Shown: piece after piece, positions 11,969 to 19,904 of the stretch | How the letters are laid out: every line of letters starts with the position of its first letter | How positions within the stretch are numbered: position 1 is the stretch's first letter | NCBI RefSeq assembly: GCF_028462125.1 | Contig: NZ_CP115468.1 | Location: 1-64,000, forward strand | Source: Leptospira sp. GIMC2001 | GTDB lineage: Bacteria > Spirochaetota > Leptospiria > Leptospirales > Leptospiraceae | Length of the DNA: 64,000 nucleotides | Direction: 5' to 3' | Translations under genes and position numbers: made by a program | Notes under the pieces: generated by a model | Told to the model about the DNA's origin: nothing | What the model saw: only the letters and a program-made list of their open reading frames with translations | Databases searched by the model: none

Positions 11969-12834
11969 TAGAAAAATTTCCTCCATCTAAAAATTATTTA
12001 GATATCACTAGAAACTTAAATTCCTACTCAAAGCCGAAAATACCTGTTATGCTAATAGGTAATCGCGGCAGTAGAATTGAATATCTTGTTAAGCAAACTT
12101 TAGAAACAGAAAAGATTAGATTTATTGAATTAAATTGTGATCAATTTTGGAAGAAAGATGATATACTACAGAAATTTACTGAAGCAATGAATATTGGTTG
12201 TCTTTTCATAAATTCAATAGAGAAACTTGGTAAAGATATTCAATCAATTATCAACAGGGAATTAACTAAATTAAAAGAGACTCGTCAACTTCCTTGGATT
12301 GTATCAAGTGCTCATACTAGTATTAGGAATTTGGTTGCTAATAAATATTTTATTGAAGATCTTTATTTTAGAATGGGTGTTGTGACTTTGGATATAATTC
12401 CACTGGGTCAGAGAAAAGACGAAATTATACCTATAGCTAATTTTTATTTGGATGAATATAATAAACGTTATAAGAAAAGGTTAAAATATTTCTCAAAAGA
12501 ATTGTCTGATTTTTTATTTCAATTTGATTATCCAGGAGAATTGGATCAGATGGATAACTTAATTGAGAGTCTAGTTATTATTGGTAAAGGAAGAACCCTC
12601 AATTATAAAGATATACCTGTTGCAATATTCGAAAATGCAAAATTGTATTCCGATAGATTGATTCCAATTGTTCCAGGTGTTACAATCGCTGATTATGAAA
12701 AAGAGATAATCAAAACAAATTTAAAAATCAATAATGGGAATCGTGATAAGACTGCATCCATTCTAAATATTTCGGTAAGGACTTTGTATAGAAAGATTAT
12801 TGAATATGAACTTCAAGACTTAGATCTCAAATAA
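11965..12834 (+). CDS. Degenerate sigma54-activator-like regulator with Fis-type HTH
   Basis: 289-residue protein resembling the AAA+ core plus DNA-binding domain of sigma54 activators. Matching segments are PVMLIGNRGSRIE (27-39) at Walker A, GCLFINSIEKL at Walker B, PLGQRKDEIIPIANFYL, the DYPGELDQMDNLIE block (family YPGNxRELxN) and a C-terminal Fis-type helix-turn-helix (NRDKTASILNISVRTLYRK). The Walker A Lys is replaced by Ile38, the Walker B acidic pair is Asn-Ser, and GAFTGA is absent. It may thus bind DNA without ATPase or sigma54 contact. Start TTG 11965 is chosen over TTG 11932 because GAGGAA precedes it by about 6 nt and it overlaps the upstream stop (TTGA). Confidence 0.7.
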   Translation: MIEKFPPSKNYLDITRNLNSYSKPKIPVMLIGNRGSRIEYLVKQTLETEKIRFIELNCDQFWKKDDILQKFTEAMNIGCLFINSIEKLGKDIQSIINRELTKLKETRQLPWIVSSAHTSIRNLVANKYFIEDLYFRMGVVTLDIIPLGQRKDEIIPIANFYLDEYNKRYKKRLKYFSKELSDFLFQFDYPGELDQMDNLIESLVIIGKGRTLNYKDIPVAIFENAKLYSDRLIPIVPGVTIADYEKEIIKTNLKINNGNRDKTASILNISVRTLYRKIIEYELQDLDLK

Positions 12835-13908
12835 ATTAAACATACGCATCCATTTCTGTTGCAGATACATTGTAAGATCAGCATCAGTTCTAGATTTATG
12901 ACGAATGTTAAGATCAATTAGTGATTCGTAAAGCAATTCAATGGACTTATCTTTTAACATTTTTGCATCGGAAATAAGTTCTTTCTTAATATGATATTTT
13001 CTTCCGCTAGAATAGGAATCCATACCTAATGTCATAAATAATTCATCTTCTGGAATTGCGCCTTTATACTTGAATTGAAAAATTCTAAAAATTCGAATTT
13101 CATTTAATCTATCAAGCAATTTACTAAGTAAAATTCCGAGCTCACTTCTGATGTCACTGAGTTTCGAGAATTCTTTATAGAATTCAACTTTTCTATTCTG
13201 AAAAAAAAGTGTTACTAATACTTGATAATTTATACTGGTTCGTCCCAACAGAACGTCTTGAACATCTTCAATTTCAAATTTCTTCTTATGTAGATATAAT
13301 TTCAATTTTTGCAAACTTTTTAAATAAGATCCCATATTCGGTGGTATCCTATGTAGAAATTCATCTATAGCATCCGATGAAAGAGAAAGATCCATTTTTC
13401 TTATAAGTTGTTCCAGATGCTTTCTTGTTTCGTTCGAGTAGAAATTCTTGCTATGGACAAGAGCGTATCCAATTGGAAAAAACTTCTTTAGGAAAGATGG
13501 CATATCCCAGTTTTCATAATGAATTAAAATATAAACTTTCTCGGATAATTGGGGAAGGTGATGAAGGAATTGATTATGTAATTCATTTGCTTTCTTTGCA
13601 GCATTGAAAAACGGTTTAAAAAAATTAACACCAGATTTGATTATCAGTAGCTTAGTAGGAAAAAACATATCAGGCGTGAAGGCATGAGAAAAGAAAGGAT
13701 CTATTTCACCATTTTCACCTGTGAACACAATTGTCTCAAAAGGCTCTCCTGATTTAGAAAGTCTTTCTCTGTAATATTGAAGTATTTCCTCAAACTCGAA
13801 AGAATCTTGGGATACAAAACAGAAGATTTGCGGTAGTTCTTTTGGGTTTGAATCAATAAATTCCAAACAATTTGCGAATTCTTGTATTTTTTTTTCTGCT
13901 GTAGCCAT
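12820..13908 (-). CDS. holA: DNA polymerase III delta subunit (HolA-like)
   Basis: 362-residue protein whose layout fits the clamp-loader delta subunit, which opens the beta clamp. An N-terminal domain ends in ETIVFTGENG and DMFFPTKLLIIKSG; a middle domain reads AIDEFLHRIPPNMGSYLKSLQKLKLYL; and the C-terminal collar-like part has LVTLFFQNRKVEFYKEFSKL and LSKLLDRLNEIRI. There is no ATP-binding motif, as expected for delta. Delta subunits are weakly conserved, so this is a pattern match. The 3' end overlaps the convergent regulator gene by 15 bp. No Shine-Dalgarno sequence is visible before the ATG. Confidence 0.65.
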   Translation of the reverse strand: MATAEKKIQEFANCLEFIDSNPKELPQIFCFVSQDSFEFEEILQYYRERLSKSGEPFETIVFTGENGEIDPFFSHAFTPDMFFPTKLLIIKSGVNFFKPFFNAAKKANELHNQFLHHLPQLSEKVYILIHYENWDMPSFLKKFFPIGYALVHSKNFYSNETRKHLEQLIRKMDLSLSSDAIDEFLHRIPPNMGSYLKSLQKLKLYLHKKKFEIEDVQDVLLGRTSINYQVLVTLFFQNRKVEFYKEFSKLSDIRSELGILLSKLLDRLNEIRIFRIFQFKYKGAIPEDELFMTLGMDSYSSGRKYHIKKELISDAKMLKDKSIELLYESLIDLNIRHKSRTDADLTMYLQQKWMRMFNLFEI

Positions 13909-13945
13909 TAATTTTTATTAAAATGAGTCCGATATATTAACTAGA

Positions 13946-14212
13946 ATGGAATTTCACGGTGTATCACAATCGATTGGTCGTCCTGGGGAAGCATTATATG
14001 CTTACTCAACTCCAAACTATTCACCTATCCAACCTGTTCCCAGAATTCCTGGAGGGCAAGCTGGTTTTTCCAATGGATATGGAAATTCTAATACAAGAGA
14101 TAATCAACATTTGACAAATGATTATAGAGAAAAAGCGGCTCAGATCCAGAGAAACGTCGCTGAACATAAGGAAGCACTCACTCCCGGAATGCTTCTTGAT
14201 ATCGTTGCTTAA
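13946..14212 (+). CDS. Small hypothetical protein, 88 residues
   Basis: Not recognised. The protein is Gly-, Pro-, Asn- and Tyr-rich in its first half (PNYSPIQPVPRIPGGQ, NGYGNSN) and helical and charged in the second (YREKAAQIQRNVAEHKE), ending TPGMLLDIVA. There is no signal peptide or membrane segment. The low-complexity first half suggests a disordered tail attached to a short helix. Its 3' end overlaps the convergent maf gene by four bases. No strong ribosome binding site precedes the ATG. I keep it as a gene because it fills the space between two well-supported genes and has plausible codon use. Confidence 0.55.
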   Translation: MEFHGVSQSIGRPGEALYAYSTPNYSPIQPVPRIPGGQAGFSNGYGNSNTRDNQHLTNDYREKAAQIQRNVAEHKEALTPGMLLDIVA

Positions 14213-14781
14213 TTCCAGACATCGATATACTGATAGAATTTTCGAATGGGAAATCCCAGTACATTAGAATAGGATCCTTCATAGCTCAATACTGGTGAGT
14301 TGGCATCTTGGATTCCGTATGCACCCGCTTTATCAAAGGGTTTAAACAATGCAATGTATTCTCTTATTTCTTTCAAGTTCCAATCTTTAGCTTGAATTAC
14401 AGTGGTATCAAAATCATAATATATCTTTTCATTTTTGCTTAAGACTACGCTAGAGTGAACAGAATGTACTCTTCCTGATACATTTGAAAGAATGTCCTCA
14501 GCATCGTCTTGATTAATAGGTTTATGCAAAATTTTGTTATCCAACACAACAATCGTGTCAGAAGCTATAAATATATAGTCGCTTATGTTTAAGGAATGGA
14601 GACTTGAAAATATATTTTTCCCCACCAAACATTTGGATTTAGATATACGTTCTAGGTATTCTAGCGGTGATTCGTTTATCATTGACTCCTCGTTAATTTC
14701 TGCCGGGCATATTTGAAAGGATAATCCTAAATTCTTTAGAATATCAATCCTTCTTGGTGACTTGGAACACAAAACGATCAT
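14209..14781 (-). CDS. maf: Maf-like nucleoside triphosphate pyrophosphatase
   Basis: House-cleaning enzyme of the Maf/YhdE family, which hydrolyses dTTP, UTP or modified nucleotides to monophosphates; older literature calls it septum formation inhibitor. The 190-residue protein shows the N-terminal motif SKSPRRIDIL (7-16), the catalytic-base region IASDTIVVLDNKILHKP, SGRVHSVHS, and the C-terminal KAGAYGIQD and SNVLGFPI. All are in family order and the length is typical. Which nucleotide is used cannot be settled by inspection. The gene is divergent from the exported-protein gene at 14840. Confidence 0.9.
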   Translation of the reverse strand: MIVLCSKSPRRIDILKNLGLSFQICPAEINEESMINESPLEYLERISKSKCLVGKNIFSSLHSLNISDYIFIASDTIVVLDNKILHKPINQDDAEDILSNVSGRVHSVHSSVVLSKNEKIYYDFDTTVIQAKDWNLKEIREYIALFKPFDKAGAYGIQDANSPVLSYEGSYSNVLGFPIRKFYQYIDVWN

Positions 14782-14839
14782 TGAATCAATTGAAAAAGAA
14801 TTGACAAAATTTGAAAAATAGAAAAAAATATAAGATGTA

Positions 14840-15748
14840 ATGAAATCATTAATAATTATCAGCTACTTTTTGCTTCTAACAATAAACATTTCAATCTTTG
14901 GACAAACTAAGGCATTAATCACTCCAACTTCTGATTCCAAAACTGGAACTGAAGCGAAATCAGATCACTCAGAGACAAAAGCGTTAAAATACGAAGAAGG
15001 TGATGTTACAATTGATCTAAAAATCGAATCGGAAAGGTTGATAAAACTATCAGATAAAAAATTAAAAGTTCTGAATCCAATCTTATTGAATAGAAAGAAA
15101 GAAGCCACTATACTTGAATTGCAAAAGCAGTTTCTTCTAGCTAAAACTGCATTTTCGAAAGGGGAATACAAAGATTCTAGAAGATTATCGAAAGAAGGGT
15201 TAGATAATATTGAAACTGAAAGTGTAAATTTATCTAAACAATATGAAGAAAAATACAATTCATATAGCAATGAACTGAATGAGAAGATCGCTCAACTAAA
15301 AAATCAATCCGAGACATATCCAATCAGCAATCCTAATCTAATAGCATATTTGAATAAACGAATTCAAGAATCGGGTTTCCATTTTCGTAAGGCGGAATTT
15401 CTTAATAAATCTGGACAAAATTTAGATTCTATCAAGTTCTATCAACTTTCTATATTAGAACTTTTGAATGGTATACAGAAAGCCAATATTGAAATTCAGA
15501 CTAGTTCTAGAGAAAAAAAAGAAAACGATGATAATCACGTCAAAATTTTGAAAATCGATTACCTTCCAATTGAAGCACGCAAAGACTATGATGATTCTAG
15601 AAATTTGAATCATGAAGTTCAAGAACAAAAGAGAACAAAAGAAAGAGAAAGGATTCAATCTTTGAAAGGTTCAAAGCAATCTACATCCGTAGAATCAAAA
15701 GAATCAAAAGAATCGGAAGAGAAAACCCAACCGAAAGATTCAAATTAG
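14840..15748 (+). CDS. Exported helical protein, function unknown
   Basis: 302-residue protein with an N-terminal signal (MKSLIIISYFLLLTINISIFG, likely cleaved before QTKAL). The mature part is highly charged and predicted helical (for example LQKQFLLAKTAFSKGEYKDS and YEEKYNSYSNELNEKIAQ), with a TPR-like feel but no clean repeat. The C-terminus is a low-complexity tail rich in Glu, Lys and Ser with ESKESKESEE. The family is not recognised. It is followed after 20 nt by a small lipoprotein and then an SDR gene on the same strand, so they may form one transcript. A TTGACA lies at 14801-14806 but no good -10 was found at the expected distance. Confidence 0.6.
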   Translation: MKSLIIISYFLLLTINISIFGQTKALITPTSDSKTGTEAKSDHSETKALKYEEGDVTIDLKIESERLIKLSDKKLKVLNPILLNRKKEATILELQKQFLLAKTAFSKGEYKDSRRLSKEGLDNIETESVNLSKQYEEKYNSYSNELNEKIAQLKNQSETYPISNPNLIAYLNKRIQESGFHFRKAEFLNKSGQNLDSIKFYQLSILELLNGIQKANIEIQTSSREKKENDDNHVKILKIDYLPIEARKDYDDSRNLNHEVQEQKRTKERERIQSLKGSKQSTSVESKESKESEEKTQPKDSN

Positions 15749-15768
15749 AGCTTCAAGGGACTAATGAA

Positions 15769-16065
15769 ATGACTTTACTTTATATTTCCAAATTACAAAA
15801 ACTTTTCATGCTTAACGTATTTCTATTTATATCCTGTTTTTTATTATTAGATTGCAAAAAAAAAGAACAAGATCAGGATATTGAAGATTGTGATAAAATT
15901 TCTAATTATTACAAAGATGGAACTCACTATATTCGAAGAGACTTAGTAACTGATGATGGTGTTGTGAATTATAATAAATTGTTAGATGATAGCAAGATTG
16001 AGAATTCCGATTGTTATCCCGCTAAGGATAAAGATGTAGATGCATCCATACGGATTCGTGAATAG
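15769..16065 (+). CDS. Small predicted lipoprotein, 98 residues
   Basis: Not recognised by family. The N-terminus carries a long hydrophobic stretch (LFMLNVFLFISCFLLLDC) ending in a lipobox-like LLLDC with Cys29, then KKKE. The mature part of about 70 residues is polar and acidic, with three further cysteines (EDCDKI, SDCYPA and the lipidated Cys). An in-frame ATG at codon 14 would give a shorter signal of standard length, so the annotated start may be too early. It lies 20 nt after the exported helical protein and 12 nt before the SDR gene. Confidence 0.5.
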   Translation: MTLLYISKLQKLFMLNVFLFISCFLLLDCKKKEQDQDIEDCDKISNYYKDGTHYIRRDLVTDDGVVNYNKLLDDSKIENSDCYPAKDKDVDASIRIRE

Positions 16066-16077
16066 AAGAGGTAACTC

Positions 16078-16818
16078 ATGAAAGATTTGTTTAGTGTTAA
16101 AGGCAAAGTAATTCTTATTACAGGTGCAAGTAGAGGGATTGGAAGGTTTCTTGCAGAAGGTTTTCGTGATCTAGGTGCTGAAGTACATGGGACTGGAAGT
16201 AAGCCTGAGTCAGTGGAATGGATGAAATCAGCCGGAATTGTTGGTCATGCAGCTGACATGAGAGATCCTTTGGCTATTGGTCAAGTAATTCAATCAGTTC
16301 ATGCGAAGACTGCAAGAATTGACGTTTTAATCAATAATGCAGGTATTGCGGGTAACACACCTGCTGGTGGAATGAAGGAAGAAGAAATTTCAAAAATCAT
16401 CGAAACAAATTACACTGGATTGTTTCGTTCTTGCCAAGCTTACTATAAAGTACAAAGGAAAAGTGGTGGTAACATAATTAACTTTGCTTCTGTTTTAGGT
16501 ATGATTGGAACTCCTTTGGCATCGGTTTATTCTGGAACTAAGGGTGCAGTAATTTCTTTAACTAAAGCATTAGCGATCGAATGGGTCAATAATGGTTTTC
16601 GTGTGAATGCAATATGTCCAGGTCTAATTGAGACTGATATGACATCTATGATTACAGATCGTCCCGCTATTAAAGAAAAAGTTCAAGGTGGAATACCAAT
16701 GGGAAGAATGGGCTTACCGATCGATTTAATGGGTGGAGTAGTATTCTTGGCAAGTGATTCCTCATCCTATATGACTGGACAGACGATTGTGATTGATGGT
16801 GGAATGACAGCTCAATAA
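16078..16818 (+). CDS. Short-chain dehydrogenase/reductase (FabG-like SDR)
   Basis: NAD(P)-dependent oxidoreductase of the classical SDR family, 246 residues. The cofactor motif is TGASRGIG (15-22), followed by NNAG (86-89), the active-site Asn in ETNYTG (Asn111), catalytic Ser138 (INFASVLG), Tyr151 and Lys155 (YSGTK), and the PGLIETDM loop. The C-terminus ends GQTIVIDGGMTAQ as in FabG-type reductases. All tetrad residues are present, so the enzyme should be active; the substrate is unknown. It starts 12 nt after a small lipoprotein, with AAGAGG shortly upstream, and is followed by a YrdC-type gene. Confidence 0.88.
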   Translation: MKDLFSVKGKVILITGASRGIGRFLAEGFRDLGAEVHGTGSKPESVEWMKSAGIVGHAADMRDPLAIGQVIQSVHAKTARIDVLINNAGIAGNTPAGGMKEEEISKIIETNYTGLFRSCQAYYKVQRKSGGNIINFASVLGMIGTPLASVYSGTKGAVISLTKALAIEWVNNGFRVNAICPGLIETDMTSMITDRPAIKEKVQGGIPMGRMGLPIDLMGGVVFLASDSSSYMTGQTIVIDGGMTAQ

Positions 16819-16847
16819 GCTGATGTTACGAATGGGTTATCAATAGT

Positions 16848-17471
16848 ATGATTCTTTACCTTCATCCAGATAACCCAGAGATTCGAAAACTTACACAAAT
16901 ATCCCAATCCCTAAAGAAGGGAGGGGTTTTCATCTTTCCAACTGACACAGTTTATGCGCTAGTTGCAGATGCAAATAGCAAAGAAGGTACAGAGAAATTG
17001 TACAGTCTTAAAAATATGCCAAAGAATAAGCCTATTTCACTATTGTGTAGAGATATTTCTGAGGCTTCACAATTTATAGAGCATCTACCGAATCAAACCT
17101 ATAAAATGATGAAGAAATTTTCCCCTGGCCCTTATACTTTCATTCTTAAAGCAAATAAAAATCTTCCAAAACCATGTGTTATTCATCACAAGGATCGTCA
17201 TATTGGAATCCGTTTCCCTGATCATATTTATCTACAAGAACTTTTAAAAATCCATGATGGTCCATTAACATCAACCTCCGTCCTAACGAATGATGAGTAT
17301 TTAACTGATATTGATGACCTGGAACTTTTGTACGGACAAAAAGTGGAAGGAGTTATTGATGGTGGCTTATTACAAGTGGAAATGTCTACAATTTTGGACT
17401 GTACAGAAGAAACTCTAAAAGTTGTACGCGAAGGAAAAGGCTTCTCGGAATTAGGAATAGAAAATATATAA
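16848..17471 (+). CDS. YrdC/Sua5/YciO-type RNA-binding protein
   Basis: 207-residue protein of the YrdC-like family, which includes the threonylcarbamoyl-AMP synthase that starts t6A tRNA modification. Visible are GGVFIFPTDTVYALVADANS (25-44), LYSLKNMPKNKPISLLC (the KxR/KxxxKP region), FSPGPYTFILKA and HIGIRFPDH, plus LTSTSVLTND. Length and motifs fit the short YciO/TsaC group. The t6A partner genes tsaE and tsaB lie elsewhere in the window (33 kb). Whether this copy is the true TsaC or a YciO paralogue cannot be decided. It is convergent with a lipoprotein gene; only an AT-rich weak hairpin lies between. Confidence 0.82.
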   Translation: MILYLHPDNPEIRKLTQISQSLKKGGVFIFPTDTVYALVADANSKEGTEKLYSLKNMPKNKPISLLCRDISEASQFIEHLPNQTYKMMKKFSPGPYTFILKANKNLPKPCVIHHKDRHIGIRFPDHIYLQELLKIHDGPLTSTSVLTNDEYLTDIDDLELLYGQKVEGVIDGGLLQVEMSTILDCTEETLKVVREGKGFSELGIENI

Positions 17472-17533
17472 CTATCTCAAATCTAAAATATAGTATTTTG
17501 AATTTTGAAGAAAATGCTAACTTAATCAGTTTA

Positions 17534-17860
17534 TTAAAATTTTAAAATCATTTTCGATTCCGATAAATTTCTATTAGAACTAGATGACGAACTTGATGAA
17601 GAAGAGGATCTAGAATTTGAACTTCTGTTTTGATAAGCACATGTCTGTAAACAGGTCGTAGTAAAATATGAACATACTAGCAGAGGGCCTGCAGCATTAT
17701 CATTTTCTTGATTTGAATTTTGAGTCACAAGAAGATAGCATATGTTTCGATTGATTTCACAATCATCTGCACATATCTGATAGCTTGATTTCATATTGCA
17801 GTCAGTACAAAATATACTCATACCTAAGACTACTAAAGCTTTGAAAATTATTTTCTGCAA
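17534..17860 (-). CDS. Cys-rich predicted lipoprotein with polyserine tail
   Basis: 108-residue protein, family not recognised. The signal peptide ends in a lipobox-like FCTDC (Cys21). The mature part has paired cysteines (QICADDCEINRNICYLL, LVCSYF, TTTCLQTCAY), then a Ser-rich tail with a run of 11 serines. The run uses mixed codons (TCC, TCT, TCA, TCG, AGT), so it is not a simple DNA repeat and is unlikely to slip. The start is TTG at 17860 with AAGGA about 8 nt upstream; no ATG gives a complete signal. The 3' end faces the YrdC-type gene. Confidence 0.55.
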   Translation of the reverse strand: MQKIIFKALVVLGMSIFCTDCNMKSSYQICADDCEINRNICYLLVTQNSNQENDNAAGPLLVCSYFTTTCLQTCAYQNRSSNSRSSSSSSSSSSSNRNLSESKMILKF

Positions 17861-18014
17861 ATTATATCCTTCATAGAAGAATTTCTCAATGGCTCAATAA
17901 AAAGCTATCTTCATTCAGATTTCTCATTCTTAAAATGATCCTTTATCCAATCGACTAATCAATTTGATCGAACCGGATAAAAAGTCAATAAGTTATTTCA
18001 AACAAATTTGACAG

Positions 18015-18371
18015 TTATTTAAAGTGTTTGCTCCATTCTTCCTCTTTAAATCCAATTAAGCCAAAATTCTCAGAAAGAACAAATGGTCTTTTCACTAAAT
18101 TACCATTGGATGATAACAATTCTATCTGCTTATCTAATGGCATAGTCGGAAGTTTATCCTTAAGTTTGAGTTCCTTATAATCACCACCCGATGTATTAAA
18201 TAATCTTTTCGTATCTCCATTATAGTATTTAAGCATTTTCTTTAAATCAGATTGAGAAGGTGGATTCTCCCTAATTGGAATAGAACTATATACAATACCT
18301 TTTGAATCAAGGTATTTGGAAGCTTTACGACAAGTTCCGCAATTTTTGTATTCGTAGAATTTTAACTTCAT
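18015..18371 (-). CDS. ArsC/Spx-family thioredoxin-fold protein
   Basis: 118-residue member of the ArsC/Spx family, which includes arsenate reductases, YffB and the RNA-polymerase-binding regulator Spx. The N-terminus has KFYEYKNCGTCRKASKYLDS with a CGTC redox motif; later come SQSDLKKML, RLFNTSGGDYKEL, PLDKQIELLSSNGNLVKRP and the closing GFKEEEW. The arrangement fits an YffB/ArsC-like reductase; the RPF triad region reads KRPFVLS. The ATG at 18371 is preferred over the upstream TTG because AGAGGA lies 4-5 nt before it. No ars genes are nearby, so an arsenic role is not supported by context. Confidence 0.82.
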   Translation of the reverse strand: MKLKFYEYKNCGTCRKASKYLDSKGIVYSSIPIRENPPSQSDLKKMLKYYNGDTKRLFNTSGGDYKELKLKDKLPTMPLDKQIELLSSNGNLVKRPFVLSENFGLIGFKEEEWSKHFK

Positions 18372-18513
18372 CAAATCCTCTTTTTATTGACCTTTTTAGT
18401 ATATGTATAGCGAATTCTATATTAAATTTTAATATATTTAGAGTCGATATAAATATCAGGTTTGCTTTTTAAATCTAGAAATCTAAAACGATCCAAGCAG
18501 AAGAATCTTAATA

Positions 18514-19824
18514 ATGAAATATTGCACAATAAAATCCATATGTATTCTTATCTTTGCTATTATCTTAAATTTTTACTCTTCCACAGTTTACGGACAAGGA
18601 ATAAACAAAATTCTCGAAGACGATTTCAATCGCCAAGAACTACTTCTGATACGAAACGAAATTAGAAAAAATTTAGGTAAACGCACTGACAGTCAACAGA
18701 TAAAAGAGCTTACGGAAAAGCTACTACCTTGGGCTAAGATGGAAGATTTCTCACCGCGAGACTTTTCTAAAGCTTTGGTTTTGATTGCTGCATCAGATGA
18801 TGCCAAAATTCCGTTCGAAAGTTACGAAGAAATCATTCCATTGCTACCTAAGTATCGCGGGAGCACAAAAGACTTCGTTTTGATGTCACGTTTCTTTCGA
18901 GAATCGGAAGAAGCACATCTTCCATCTGCTTTAAGAGATAATTTGATAAATTTAGGACAAGCTCGTAGTTGGGAAGGCTTGAGTACATTAACTGCTGGCC
19001 GACTTTTAATACTTTCGAGAAGGGAAAAGATTCCATCCGATGAATTCACAGTTACGCTCTCGAAGTCGATTCCGGCATCACTCAGTAAGTTATCATCTAA
19101 AGATCTGAATAGAAAGTTAAATGATTTTGATAGCGATTTACCCAATCAATCAACTAATTGGAATAAGGTGAAAGGTAATATTAAAAATCTTCAAAATGAC
19201 AAGAATAAAACTTATAATACAAGAAGCTTGAATGAATTTGCTGAAATGGATGATGTGTTCGCTTCAATAGGAATTTTGGAAGTAAGAGAGAGACCAAAAC
19301 TTCAATTCACACCGGAAGAGCTTGGAATCGGTCCAACAAGTGGAATTGAATCCGTAACTACGTCTCCTGTAGAAACCAATTCCAGTTCTGGAATTGAAGG
19401 GAATATATCAGATTGGAAAATCCTTTCCGTTAATAATCTAGCTACTGTTGTCCGAGGATGGATTGGAACAAAGTATGTTTACGGAGGTGGTACAAAGAAG
19501 GGTACTGATTGTTCTGGATTCACGATTGGAGTTCTAACAGATCCTCAAATTTCTGTACCTAGAAATATATTACCTAGATCAGCAGCATCTCAAGCAACTA
19601 TAGGTTCTGCAGTTCCCAAAAAAAGTTTAGAAGCAGGAGACCTGGTTTTCTTTTCGGCTTCACCTAATTTAACTAAGGTTACACATGTTGGGCTTGCAAT
19701 GGGTGATGGAAAATTCTCGCATGCTTCCTCATCTCGAGGTGTCGTAATCCAAGGATTACAAGAAAAATGGTGGGTTGATCGATATGTTAGTGGTCGAAGA
19801 ATCTTTAAGACTACAAGGAAGTAA
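18514..19824 (+). CDS. Exported NlpC/P60 peptidoglycan endopeptidase
   Basis: Cell-wall hydrolase likely cutting peptide stems of peptidoglycan. The 436-residue precursor has a signal peptide (about 1-28, ending STVYG), a long mostly helical N-terminal region of about 270 residues with no recognised domain, and a C-terminal NlpC/P60 domain (about 305-430). The catalytic residues are visible: Cys333 in TDCSGFT, His391 in THVGLAMG and His403 in FSHASS. The domain also shows KYVYGGGTKKG and AGDLVFF. The ATG has AGAAGA upstream. A hairpin lies between it and the convergent capA-like gene. Confidence 0.88.
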   Translation: MKYCTIKSICILIFAIILNFYSSTVYGQGINKILEDDFNRQELLLIRNEIRKNLGKRTDSQQIKELTEKLLPWAKMEDFSPRDFSKALVLIAASDDAKIPFESYEEIIPLLPKYRGSTKDFVLMSRFFRESEEAHLPSALRDNLINLGQARSWEGLSTLTAGRLLILSRREKIPSDEFTVTLSKSIPASLSKLSSKDLNRKLNDFDSDLPNQSTNWNKVKGNIKNLQNDKNKTYNTRSLNEFAEMDDVFASIGILEVRERPKLQFTPEELGIGPTSGIESVTTSPVETNSSSGIEGNISDWKILSVNNLATVVRGWIGTKYVYGGGTKKGTDCSGFTIGVLTDPQISVPRNILPRSAASQATIGSAVPKKSLEAGDLVFFSASPNLTKVTHVGLAMGDGKFSHASSSRGVVIQGLQEKWWVDRYVSGRRIFKTTRK

Positions 19825-19868
19825 GTAGTCGGCAATTCAAGAGGTTTTGATTCTATCAATTGAATCCC

Positions 19869-19904
19869 AATTTGGAGGTTCGGTAATAATTATAACCTCA
19901 AATT
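19869..19904. terminator. Possible hairpin terminator between convergent genes
   Basis: AATTTG-G-AGGTT (19869-19880) pairs with AACCTCAAATT (19894-19904) with one bulged G and a 13-nt loop. It overlaps the stop codon of the capA-like gene. There is no good T tract on either strand, so it is a weak candidate. Confidence 0.35.

Noticed and set aside
18015..18371. Arsenate reductase of an ars operon
   Set aside because: Family members include YffB and Spx, and no arsenic transporter or ArsR-type gene is adjacent.
18462..18665. 67-residue frame upstream of and overlapping the NlpC/P60 gene
   Set aside because: It overlaps a well-supported signal-peptide gene in another frame and has no ribosome site or recognisable features.
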